From NCBI GenBank assembly GCA_027364825.1, contig DAHXOM010000124.1:1-14991 (forward strand): DNA of 14,991 bases. The letters are read 5' to 3'. This DNA is from a bacterium. GTDB taxonomy: Bacteria; JAMCPX01. Positions 7,205 to 13,321 of this stretch are shown here, piece after piece. The position numbers and the translations under genes were made by a program. Below the pieces are notes generated by a model. That model did no database searches. It was given only the letters and a program-made list of their open reading frames with translations, and was not told the DNA's origin. Position 1 is the stretch's first letter, and every line of letters starts with the position of its first letter.

Positions 7205-7993
7205 CTACTCTCCACCTTTACCTTTTATGACCCTGATGTTGCGCTCATGCTGGATCTGTTTCAGATTGCCGATTTTCATGATGTCTTCCCATCCTACTAC
7301 CGGCAGGTTTTCTTCTGTTTGTAGGTTATCAGCGTTCCTCAGGATAAAATTCAACCTTGCTCTTTCAGAGGCAAATGTAAGCAGTTCAGCCTCTATCGTT
7401 GAAACAGCAAGGGTTAAACTGCCGTAGCTGTAAGGTTCAGATTCCCGGAGCCCGCTGCCCCATATCCCTCCTGTTGCGAGCACCGTAACATTCTGGAGCA
7501 ATGTGATGGTTGCAAGTTTGGTTGTGCCTGCTAACGATGGAAATAAAAATGTGCCGAGTATATCTACATGATCACCGGGTCTTATCAAACCGGACACACT
7601 GCTCTGGTTATCAACTGCAATGGATATTGCCCTTTCGCCGTCCTTTATGAGAGAGGTAAAACCTGAACCTTTGGCAGCTCCGAGCATTGTCCATTGAAGT
7701 GGTTCTCCCTTTTCCACTTGCATTACAGCCCTGTGTCCTGCAACAGCATCTTCGTCCTTTTGCTGTATAGTGTTGTGAGAGATGTATCTTTTTGGTTGGG
7801 GTAGCGCAATAAGGTAATCTTTGGTAATGATTGTGCCAGGTTTAATATCTTTTTTTGCAACAAGGACATCAACGGTCTCAAGTTCGCTGTAAACAGAATG
7901 TCTGAATGCCGCGAGATAAAGCTGGAGCAGTATTATTGCAATCACGCCGCTCCCAATGCCTATGATCAACTTTTTATTTCTATCAAGTTTCAT
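7205..7993 (-). CDS. cpaB: Flp pilus assembly protein CpaB/RcpC
   Basis: A 262-residue protein anchored by one N-terminal membrane segment (residues 9-29) with a periplasmic SAF domain (about 40-105, containing VLVAKKDIKPGTIIT), followed by the CpaB C-terminal domain with AISIAVDNQSSVSGLIRPGD. CpaB supports the CpaC secretin channel during pilus export. A clear AGGAGG sits just before the ATG at 7993. It precedes cpaC by three bases. The 92-base gap upstream is the longest inside the pilus operon. Confidence 0.92.
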   Translation of the reverse strand: MKLDRNKKLIIGIGSGVIAIILLQLYLAAFRHSVYSELETVDVLVAKKDIKPGTIITKDYLIALPQPKRYISHNTIQQKDEDAVAGHRAVMQVEKGEPLQWTMLGAAKGSGFTSLIKDGERAISIAVDNQSSVSGLIRPGDHVDILGTFLFPSLAGTTKLATITLLQNVTVLATGGIWGSGLRESEPYSYGSLTLAVSTIEAELLTFASERARLNFILRNADNLQTEENLPVVGWEDIMKIGNLKQIQHERNIRVIKGKGGE

Positions 7994-8017
7994 AACACCT
8001 CCTGCAAATCCCCCCGG

Positions 8018-8034
8018 CCCAAGCGGGACTTGGG
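8018..8034. other. small hairpin in the gap before cpaB
   Basis: CCCAAG (8018-8023) and CTTGGG (8029-8034) form a perfect 6-bp stem with a 5-base loop. There is no T-run, so it is more likely a processing or attenuating hairpin, or a repeat remnant, than a terminator. It lies about 25 bases upstream of the cpaB start. Confidence 0.35.
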
Positions 8035-8085
8035 TCGTATAGATTTGTCTTGAATAAAGGGAATAGTTTCGTCATTTCTTACTTT

Positions 8086-8262
8086 TCATGGAATTGGCAG
8101 GGATATGAAAGCGATTAGAAATCCAAAATACCTGACCATTGCAGTGCCAAGCATTTTCACTGCGATTCCCGCACTTATAGCAAGAACAGCAGTAACAAGC
8201 AGATATTCCACCATTGCCTGGCCTTTATTTGTTTTTGACAGCGTAGGTAATGATTGAAACAT
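8086..8262 (-). CDS. second Flp-like pilin or pseudopilin
   Basis: A 58-residue prepilin. The leader of 14 residues ends in NKG, cleavage would fall before QAMVEY (Glu at +5, Tyr at +6), and a hydrophobic segment of about 20 residues follows, as in Flp pilins. The mature part is about 44 residues with a second hydrophobic stretch at the C-terminus (FGFLIAFISLPIP), unlike the charged tail of the first Flp. A longer frame opens at 8283, but AGAGGA eight bases before the ATG at 8262 supports this start. It overlaps the upstream gene by 38 bases. It may be a minor subunit rather than the main fiber protein. Confidence 0.8.
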   Translation of the reverse strand: MFQSLPTLSKTNKGQAMVEYLLVTAVLAISAGIAVKMLGTAMVRYFGFLIAFISLPIP

Positions 8263-8938
8263 CGTTTGATTCCTCTTCCACATTTACTATCAGCAGGCGC
8301 CTGGCCGATTGATACACAGCCATACCGTTGGCTTCACGTAATTTATTGTAACCCTGCGCTTTGAGCCGTGAATCGTAATAAACAAGCACAGCATTGGCGG
8401 TTGCCTGTGCCTTGTAATGTCCTATGGAGAATTGTTTTGTTTGCATGGTATTTATCTTTTCGGCAGACGGATAAGCAGGCAGGTCTTCAGAGTCGTGGAT
8501 ACCGGTATCTAAAAAACTGTTTACGTCAAATCCTTTATCCAGTTTTAAGCTCACATATTTTGTGGAATGTCCGTTCACAAAGCCCATGATAGGCTCTATC
8601 GTTGACATCAGAGCGCCGGGCGAGGATAGCCTTCCTTTATCGATGCCTCCATGCATAAGCACGGACAGTCCGCCGTTTTTATCACGGTAAAACGGAAGCG
8701 ATTTATTGTTGCGCACCTTTGAAAGCAGTGCTCCATCATCGTCCTGATTCCGGACAAGCATATCCATGTCCTGGCCATTCACTTTAAAATGCAGTGTTTT
8801 GTGCGGTATATTGGCAAAGACACCTTCGGAAGAAAACAGGTCGTATAGGGTGCTTTTACTTTTGGATACAAAAAACAAACTAACAAGCAAAGAGACCATT
8901 ACTATGAATCGTACATGTTTTTTATGATGCTTGGCCAT
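8225..8938 (-). CDS. unrecognised single-pass membrane protein of the pilus operon
   Basis: I do not recognise this 237-residue protein. It has a basic N-terminus (AKHHKKHVR), one hydrophobic segment (about residues 9-25) and a large exported domain with no Cys, so it is probably an inner-membrane protein facing the periplasm. The C-terminal third (YYDSRLKAQGYNKLREANG onward) has the alternating pattern of a small alpha/beta domain. The frame is open to 9040 inside the upstream gene, but the ATG at 8938 lies one base after that gene's TAA and gives a sensible membrane anchor. Its place between a TadE-like gene and an Flp-like gene suggests a role in pilus assembly; this rests on context only. 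Confidence 0.7.
   Translation of the reverse strand: MAKHHKKHVRFIVMVSLLVSLFFVSKSKSTLYDLFSSEGVFANIPHKTLHFKVNGQDMDMLVRNQDDDGALLSKVRNNKSLPFYRDKNGGLSVLMHGGIDKGRLSSPGALMSTIEPIMGFVNGHSTKYVSLKLDKGFDVNSFLDTGIHDSEDLPAYPSAEKINTMQTKQFSIGHYKAQATANAVLVYYDSRLKAQGYNKLREANGMAVYQSARRLLIVNVEEESNDVSIITYAVKNK
8271..8276 (-). promoter_or_regulatory. ribosome binding site fixing the second Flp-like start
   Basis: AGAGGA on the minus strand lies eight bases before the ATG at 8262. It sits within the coding region of the preceding gene and favours 8262 over the in-frame ATG at 8283. Confidence 0.55.
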
Positions 8939-8939
8939 G

Positions 8940-9653
8940 TTAGTTGCCGAAGATAGAGGGATTTTCAAGATCAATGCTGGTATTTCCACCATTGCCGCTG
9001 CTACTGCCGCTACCATTTTGGAACCCTTTTGCCACAGCAATAGCCCAGAGACCGTACTTTAATGCCTTTCCTGTAATGCCGCTTTCCTTCCATGTGTCCA
9101 TAAACACAAAATGTCGCGCACCTGTATGAGCAATTATAGATGAAAAGGGATAGTTGCATCCGGTTACATCAATGGCGGTTCCCTGTATACCTGCCACTTT
9201 TCCTAAGACATCTACAAGATCTCCAAGTGAATTTCCCGCAAATCCAATATCTGGCTCGGGATGGCTTATAAGGAGAGTAGAGCTTTTATTGAAGAACAGT
9301 GCTTTTAATGCGTTTGCCGATGGTTCATTACCATCGTGTCTGCCGGCATACCATGCGACATATCTTACAGCTGAAACGGTACGCTGTTTTAAAACGAGCA
9401 GCCTGGTAAAGAAGAGCACACTGCTGAGCATGAGCAACAATACCGGGAATATAATTATGAATTCTGTGAACGACTGACCTGCTGTGGTGGTAGGCTGCTT
9501 GATAATGTCATTCTGAGGCGTAGCCGAAGAATCCAAAAACAGACCCTTCGCTTTGCTCAGGGTGACAACGTGGTTATCGGTGGGACATAAAGCAGGACGA
9601 TTCATGAATTGCCCTACTTTTAATTTATTAATTCTCGCGCTCATAAACTCCAT
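8940..9653 (-). CDS. TadE-like pseudopilin 2 with a repeat-extended leader
   Basis: A 237-residue TadE-like protein. Prepilin cleavage is expected at TAG/QSFTEF (after residue 59, Glu at +5, Phe at +6), followed by a hydrophobic segment of about 22 residues and an AVRYVAWYAGR stretch typical of TadE-like proteins. The rest is periplasmic and ends in a Gly/Ser/Asn-rich tail. The 59-residue leader is far longer than the 14-17 residues of the two Flp pilins here. Much of the excess (about residues 29-49) comes from a 60-bp dispersed repeat, and residues around 13-20 come from a palindrome. The start is either 9653 or the ATG at 9644; neither has a strong binding site. It follows the TadG-like gene after six bases. 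Confidence 0.82.
   Translation of the reverse strand: MEFMSARINKLKVGQFMNRPALCPTDNHVVTLSKAKGLFLDSSATPQNDIIKQPTTTAGQSFTEFIIIFPVLLLMLSSVLFFTRLLVLKQRTVSAVRYVAWYAGRHDGNEPSANALKALFFNKSSTLLISHPEPDIGFAGNSLGDLVDVLGKVAGIQGTAIDVTGCNYPFSSIIAHTGARHFVFMDTWKESGITGKALKYGLWAIAVAKGFQNGSGSSSGNGGNTSIDLENPSIFGN
9507..9566. repeat. 60-bp dispersed repeat inserted in the TadE-2 leader
   Basis: The segment starts GTCATTCTGA and ends TCAGGGTGAC, which are imperfect 10-bp inverted ends (8 of 10). It is exactly 60 bases, so it adds 20 codons without shifting frame. From memory, sequences of the GTCATTCTGAG...CGAAGAATC...CTCAGGGTGAC type are common dispersed repeats in many bacterial genomes; I could not check this. 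Confidence 0.7.
9594..9615. repeat. imperfect palindrome in the TadE-2 leader
   Basis: GGACGATTCA / TGAATTGCCC around 9595-9614 pairs with itself at nine of ten positions, counting one G-T pair. It lies in the first 20 codons of TadE-2, upstream of the 60-bp repeat, and resembles the GGGCAATTCATGAATTGCCC type of small bacterial palindromes. Confidence 0.5.
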
Positions 9654-9659
9654 AGTTTC

Positions 9660-11111
9660 TCAATGCAGTATGAGTTTCTCATCTATATACTTCATTACGC
9701 TGTTTGAAGATTTCAGTCCGATCTGCCGTGCGATAGCCTTCAGAGCTGTGAATCTCGTAAGATGTGCATCCCAATCCATTTCCAGCAAAATATCCCCTGG
9801 TTTCGTACTCGGACTTTGAGGTTTTGCCTGGGAAAGCGCAACAAAGCCCCATGGATTTCTATTTTCAGGAAGCAAATTTTTATTGCTGATAAACACCGGC
9901 GGGTTCTTCTTTCCAAGGTCTGTTGTAGCAACTGCCATAAAAAGAAATTCTTCAGCCCTTGGATGTAGTTTCATAGGGAACGGCAGTTGTGAAGGAGGGC
10001 TTGTTTTTGTGGTTGTTTTTACAGACAGATCAAGCTTGCAAAAGTCTTGCTTTTTCAAGGGAACGGATATGACGCTTCCCGCGCTTCCTCCCGAACTGTT
10101 GCCGCAATTTTTAACTACACAACTTACAAAATATGAAGATATTTCCTCCGGCGGTGCATCATCTTCGGTCCAGATTATTTTATCGCAAGAGCTCTGTTTT
10201 TGCATAGTGGCCGAGCAGTTATTGCAGGGATCCGGCTCGTTATAATCCGTGGTTATATAAAACCAGTCTGCATGAATACTCTTTGTACTGGTGACACCTG
10301 AGGCTGAGCCGGCAGGTTCATGTGCCTTGGTGTTTGCATCTACAGCCTGCGGGTAATTATCATAGCTGTGACTATCTTGAAATGTCGTTGATATAGCTCC
10401 ATTCGAAGAAAGCGAGCTTGGATCTATTGCTTTTCCAAGCAATCCCAAAGCCTGCGACAATAAGGGAAAGATCTTATCAATCGTTTTGCCGATCTCTTTC
10501 ATGATAGCACTTATCAGATCCTGAAAGTTCCCTTTCTCTACATTCAATGAGATTGCCTGCGGTGTCAGCGGCGGCGGTACACTGTCGGATGGCTGATACG
10601 GATACGGAATGGACACAGGACTATTCCGGTTTGCGCCACTTGCAAGCTCAACGGCAACAGGGACCGCATAAGGAAAGTTCTTGGCTATCTTTTCTTCGAG
10701 CTTTGACATCTCAACAGCTGTGTTCCACAATCTCCGTATAGCATTATTAGCAAAGTTCAAAACCACGGGCAGTGCAGTAGCACACGCCTCACCGATGCCC
10801 GCCCACCATAAGGTGGCAGAGCACACGCCTAATATCGCAATAGCCGCTACGATGATGATAATTAATTCAATCGTGAGCACGATGCCTTGATTCAGACCTG
10901 CTATGAGATTCAGACCACGGGCTTCCCAGACTACGCCTGCCATGGACGCACTGTCCGCTGTATTCTGCATATCCATTTTGTAGGAAAGCTCCCTGCCGAC
11001 ATTAGCAACAGCGGCAATGAAGATAATCAGCGTAATAAGCGTGATTACGACAAATACCACTGCCTGCCCCTGTTCTCCATGAGAACTGTACCGCAAATTA
11101 TTTATACTCAT
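9660..11111 (-). CDS. TadG-like pilus assembly protein
   Basis: A 483-residue protein with the N-terminal Tad segment of the TadE/TadG family. GEQGQAVVFVV begins a membrane segment of about 25 residues, and the MQNTADSASMAG signature of TadG-like proteins follows. The E at +5 of the prepilin motif is replaced by F, so it may stay uncleaved. Two more hydrophobic stretches (about residues 75-120) are unusual. The large periplasmic part has a Cys-rich patch (CNNC, then four further Cys within about 70 residues), suggesting disulfides. No von Willebrand A domain is seen, unlike many TadG proteins. An alternative GTG at 11117 exists, but AGGAG five bases before the ATG at 11111, and the ATGA overlap with the upstream stop, fix the start. 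Confidence 0.83.
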   Translation of the reverse strand: MSINNLRYSSHGEQGQAVVFVVITLITLIIFIAAVANVGRELSYKMDMQNTADSASMAGVVWEARGLNLIAGLNQGIVLTIELIIIIVAAIAILGVCSATLWWAGIGEACATALPVVLNFANNAIRRLWNTAVEMSKLEEKIAKNFPYAVPVAVELASGANRNSPVSIPYPYQPSDSVPPPLTPQAISLNVEKGNFQDLISAIMKEIGKTIDKIFPLLSQALGLLGKAIDPSSLSSNGAISTTFQDSHSYDNYPQAVDANTKAHEPAGSASGVTSTKSIHADWFYITTDYNEPDPCNNCSATMQKQSSCDKIIWTEDDAPPEEISSYFVSCVVKNCGNSSGGSAGSVISVPLKKQDFCKLDLSVKTTTKTSPPSQLPFPMKLHPRAEEFLFMAVATTDLGKKNPPVFISNKNLLPENRNPWGFVALSQAKPQSPSTKPGDILLEMDWDAHLTRFTALKAIARQIGLKSSNSVMKYIDEKLILH

Positions 11112-11968
11112 GGACACTCCTGTCTTACAATCCTGCTTATGCCGGTTTTGCTTTTGTCGGTGTGATATTGGGATCTGCCGTTCTTATAGGTGCCGGATTG
11201 GTATACCTCATCATTCGTGTAGGTATGCTTTATACCCTGATTGTCAATGTATGTATAAACACACTTGGATGGATCCGACGGGAGCGGATCATGAAGTGCC
11301 TCTACGGTGAGCGTTGCTTCGGAAGATAATGGGTAAAAATAATCAGTCTTAATAATGGAAGATATTGAGCCTATCCATCCATTATCAGATCCAGTGTAAT
11401 TGGAGAGTATGTTTAAAATACCGGAACTTCCTGTGCCTATTATTTTGTTAACAATTGGTATTGCAAGCAGGGTAAGATAATCTATGTGTACGGTAATGTC
11501 ATCACTGGATTGCGACGGGTTTGTTACAATCTTTGCATCTGTAAATTGTTTTGCATACGCATACCGCAAAAGCAGGGTGCTTTCATCTCCAAACATGCGT
11601 GCGATATTGTTGAAAACACCCGAAACGACGGATAACCCGGCCATTGCATCAACACGAGGAGATATCGGTGTCATAGATAATTTTGCTGCTTCGGCAATAT
11701 CTTCCGGGTTGTCAGGCTGCACAATAGCAACCCGCGCTGCATTGAATGCAGCGTATTCGACAAAGAGCTTTGTCTGCGCAAGCAGGGACACTTGAACGAT
11801 TGCAAGTACGATAATGAGCACAAGCGGGAATGCAACCACAAACTCCACCATGGTCTGGCCGGATGAGAAACGGCCTTGCTGCCCGCCGTTTTGGTAAGGC
11901 GGGGTATGGCAGGAGGAGGGCAGGGCAAGCCCTGCCCCTACATTATTTTTCCGGATTAATCCGTTCAC
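11108..11968 (-). CDS. TadE-like pseudopilin 1 with a repeat-extended leader
   Basis: A 286-residue TadE-like protein. Cleavage is expected at SSG/QTMVEF (after residue 37, Glu +5, Phe +6). It is followed by a hydrophobic segment of about 22 residues and the EYAAFNAARVAIV stretch, a TadE-family hallmark. The rest is periplasmic, with one Cys pair near the C-terminus. The start is GTG at 11968, overlapping the flp stop as GTGA; no later start would keep the leader. Leader residues 9-31 are encoded by two GC-rich palindromes and read as a Gly/Pro-rich insert unlike a normal prepilin leader. Confidence 0.87.
   Translation of the reverse strand: MNGLIRKNNVGAGLALPSSCHTPPYQNGGQQGRFSSGQTMVEFVVAFPLVLIIVLAIVQVSLLAQTKLFVEYAAFNAARVAIVQPDNPEDIAEAAKLSMTPISPRVDAMAGLSVVSGVFNNIARMFGDESTLLLRYAYAKQFTDAKIVTNPSQSSDDITVHIDYLTLLAIPIVNKIIGTGSSGILNILSNYTGSDNGWIGSISSIIKTDYFYPLSSEATLTVEALHDPLPSDPSKCVYTYIDNQGIKHTYTNDEVYQSGTYKNGRSQYHTDKSKTGISRIVRQECP
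11117..11121 (-). promoter_or_regulatory. ribosome binding site fixing the TadG-like start
   Basis: AGGAG on the minus strand is five bases before the ATG at 11111. It overlaps the alternative GTG at 11117, which is therefore unlikely to be the start. Confidence 0.65.
11882..11937. repeat. two GC-rich palindromes in the TadE-1 leader
   Basis: The first is GGGCAGGGC (11918-11926), AA, GCCCTGCCC (11929-11937), a perfect 9-bp stem with a 2-base loop. The second is CCCGCC (11882-11887) and GGCGGG (11898-11903), with a 10-base loop. Both lie inside codons 9-31 of TadE-1. From memory, similar palindromes occur as dispersed repeats in deltaproteobacterial and Nitrospirota genomes; this was not checked. 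Confidence 0.7.
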
Positions 11969-12192
11969 TGTCCCGAGCTTTCTTTTTCCGGCGCACCTTC
12001 ATTGCTCTGGGTTGTCACGCTTTCTATCTGCTGGCCTGCGGTCTTTACGCCTTTGATGAGCCTGTTGCGGAATACGCCGAACACCGCTATCAGGGCTATG
12101 GCAACGAGCAGGACGATCAGGATGTATTCTGTCATGCCCTGTCCTCTTTGTCCGTCCTTTTTGGCTTTAGAAGCAAGATTGTAAAAAACCAT
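11965..12192 (-). CDS. flp: Flp/Fap-type major pilin
   Basis: A 75-residue prepilin and the first gene of the pilus operon. The leader of 17 residues ends in GQRG, then QGMTEY (Glu +5, Tyr +6) begins the mature pilin, followed by a hydrophobic stretch of about 20 residues (ILIVLLVAIALIAVFGVF). A short charged and polar tail rich in Gln, Glu and Ser follows, giving a mature protein of about 58 residues. As first gene with a consensus ribosome binding site it is the best candidate for the main fiber subunit. The frame opens at 12204, but that ATG itself provides the GGAGG for the ATG at 12192, which lies at ideal spacing. Its stop overlaps the TadE-1 start (GTGA). Confidence 0.9.
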   Translation of the reverse strand: MVFYNLASKAKKDGQRGQGMTEYILIVLLVAIALIAVFGVFRNRLIKGVKTAGQQIESVTTQSNEGAPEKESSGQ

Positions 12193-12197
12193 ATTTA

Positions 12198-12202
12198 CCT
12201 CC
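12198..12202 (-). promoter_or_regulatory. ribosome binding site fixing the flp start
   Basis: GGAGG followed by TAAAT and the ATG at 12192. The upstream in-frame ATG at 12204 overlaps this site and is not the likely start. Confidence 0.75.
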
Positions 12203-12208
12203 ATTATG

Positions 12209-12223
12209 ACGATTTATTATCGT
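12209..12223. promoter_or_regulatory. ACGAT-N5-ATCGT palindrome upstream of flp
   Basis: A perfect 5-bp inverted repeat with a 5-base centre, overlapping the likely -10 region and transcription start of the pilus operon. It could be an operator or a leader hairpin; which one is not decidable here. Confidence 0.3.
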
Positions 12224-12251
12224 ATAGCACTTAGGGCGTTCGGTTTGTCAA
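12216..12251 (-). promoter_or_regulatory. probable promoter of the Tad pilus operon
   Basis: On the minus strand a perfect TTGACA (12251-12246) is followed after 19 bases by TATACGATAAT (12226-12216), an AT-rich -10 region. The spacing to TATACG is two bases long for a sigma-70 promoter, so the exact -10 is uncertain. It lies 24 or more bases upstream of the flp start and downstream of the terminator at 12386-12419, the right place for an operon promoter. Confidence 0.4.
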
Positions 12252-12385
12252 GGAAATCGTGCGCAGGAGGTTTTGCAACGGTAAAGCGGCAGCGTTACAG
12301 CCCCTTATACCGTCAACATGAGCTTTACGTCCCTGAACTTCTCATTCCTGTATCATTTTTGATTGGATTATGTCGTTCTGTCAGG

Positions 12386-12419
12386 AAAATAAAAGGGGCA
12401 CGCATCAGCGTGCCCCTTT
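12386..12419 (-). terminator. rho-independent terminator after the aromatic/Gln-rich protein gene
   Basis: AAAGGGGCACGC (12392-12403) and GCGTGCCCCTTT (12408-12419) form a perfect 12-bp stem with loop ATCA. Read on the minus strand it is followed by TTTTATTTT (to 12386). It ends the transcript of the gene whose stop is at 12444 and insulates the pilus operon. Confidence 0.85.
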
Positions 12420-12443
12420 GCATTGTTTATGTTTTCTCTGAGA

Positions 12444-13181
12444 CTATCTGCCTTGCGACTGTCCCCTGGATTTGTCCTGGGACTTGTTTTGGCGTTTCTG
12501 CTGTCCCTGTCCTCGTCCTTGCGGGTGTCCCTGCGGCTGACGCTGGTACCTCTGCCCCTGAGGATGTCCTTGCTGGGGCTGATGCTGATACCTCCGCCCC
12601 TGAGGGTGTCCTTGCTGCTGACGTATTTGTTGCTGATGTCTTATGACCTCGGGCTGCCTTTGATATTGCTGCTGTCTTTGGTATCTGATGCCCTGTCTCT
12701 GCTGTATGGTGCGGGGGTGGTAGTTCTGGACGCCCCATGCCTTTTGCCTTTCCCAATACCTGTTATTATGCCAGCCTCTCCAGTTGTGCTGAAGTTCCCT
12801 GTCGGGAATGCGTTGATAATTCCATGGGTGTCCCTGCCAGTCACGGTCCCTGTAGTATTCTCTCCAGCGCGGGTCTACGTCATAATAGAAATACGGAACG
12901 CGGTTATAATAACCCCAGCCCCTGTTATAATAGCGTGATCTGTACCAGCCGCCTTGCCATGGACGCCACCACCATCCATTCCAGAAAAACAAGTCTACCC
13001 CTGCATTCGGGTCAACGTACACATCGTTCGTATCAGGCAGTACTATTACATTCGGCGGAGCTTCGAATACGATGGGCGGAGGCAGAGAGATTCCGATGCT
13101 TACATCTACCCCTGCCATGGCTGGCAGAGGAACGGAAATTACCAATGCCCAAAGAATTGTCCCTAAAAGTAACTTTTTCAT
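12444..13181 (-). CDS. secreted aromatic, Gln/Arg/Gly-rich protein
   Basis: A 245-residue exported protein. Residues 1-23 are a signal peptide (MKKLLLG... to PAMA, cleaved before Gly). Next comes a short beta-like segment (SIGISLPPPIVFEAPPN), then a Trp/Tyr-rich region (about 60-150, with WNGWWWRPWQGGWY). Residues 165-245 are a basic Gln-rich tail with three degenerate GHPQG[RQ] repeats of 13-14 residues in the last 57. I recall similar proteins of unknown function in Geobacter and relatives. The frame opens at 13250, but AAAGGAGG seven bases before the ATG at 13181 and the signal peptide fix the start. It has its own promoter-like sequence and terminator, so it is probably monocistronic. Biased composition leaves long open frames on the other strand. 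Confidence 0.78.
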   Translation of the reverse strand: MKKLLLGTILWALVISVPLPAMAGVDVSIGISLPPPIVFEAPPNVIVLPDTNDVYVDPNAGVDLFFWNGWWWRPWQGGWYRSRYYNRGWGYYNRVPYFYYDVDPRWREYYRDRDWQGHPWNYQRIPDRELQHNWRGWHNNRYWERQKAWGVQNYHPRTIQQRQGIRYQRQQQYQRQPEVIRHQQQIRQQQGHPQGRRYQHQPQQGHPQGQRYQRQPQGHPQGRGQGQQKRQNKSQDKSRGQSQGR

Positions 13182-13197
13182 TTTGTTTCCTCCTTTG

Positions 13198-13210
13198 TCA
13201 GGTAACCTGA
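13198..13210. promoter_or_regulatory. TCAGGT-T-ACCTGA palindrome in the leader of the secreted-protein gene
   Basis: A perfect 6-bp inverted repeat around one base, between the putative -10 and the ribosome binding site. It is a candidate operator or a small mRNA hairpin. Confidence 0.3.
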
Positions 13211-13221
13211 ATCCTTTATGG

Positions 13222-13250
13222 CATATACTATTAAATATTTGATCGGTCAA
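13222..13250 (-). promoter_or_regulatory. possible promoter of the secreted aromatic protein gene
   Basis: On the minus strand TTGACC (13250-13245), a 17-base spacer and TATATG (13227-13222), about 40 bases before the start codon. The -35 matches at five of six positions and the -10 at four of six. Confidence 0.35.
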
Positions 13251-13321
13251 TTTTTAAATCATTATTCCCGGAGACGGAAAAGTCTACCAGGTTTCTCCAC
13301 TCCTTGGTCGAGGGAGATGTC

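Noticed and set aside
7983..8075. A 30-codon minus-strand frame between the second Flp-like gene and cpaB
   Set aside because: It has no convincing ribosome binding site, overlaps the cpaB start, and its residues come largely from the hairpin at 8018-8034. It is more likely chance than a peptide.
11830..12234. Plus-strand open frame of 134 codons
   Set aside because: It is antisense to flp and the TadE-1 leader, where both minus-strand genes show family motifs and coupled starts.
12423..12938. Long plus-strand open frame of 171 codons
   Set aside because: It lies opposite the Gln/Arg-rich tail of the secreted protein, whose biased codons leave the other strand open. It has no recognisable domain, and the minus-strand gene has a signal peptide, a good binding site and a terminator.
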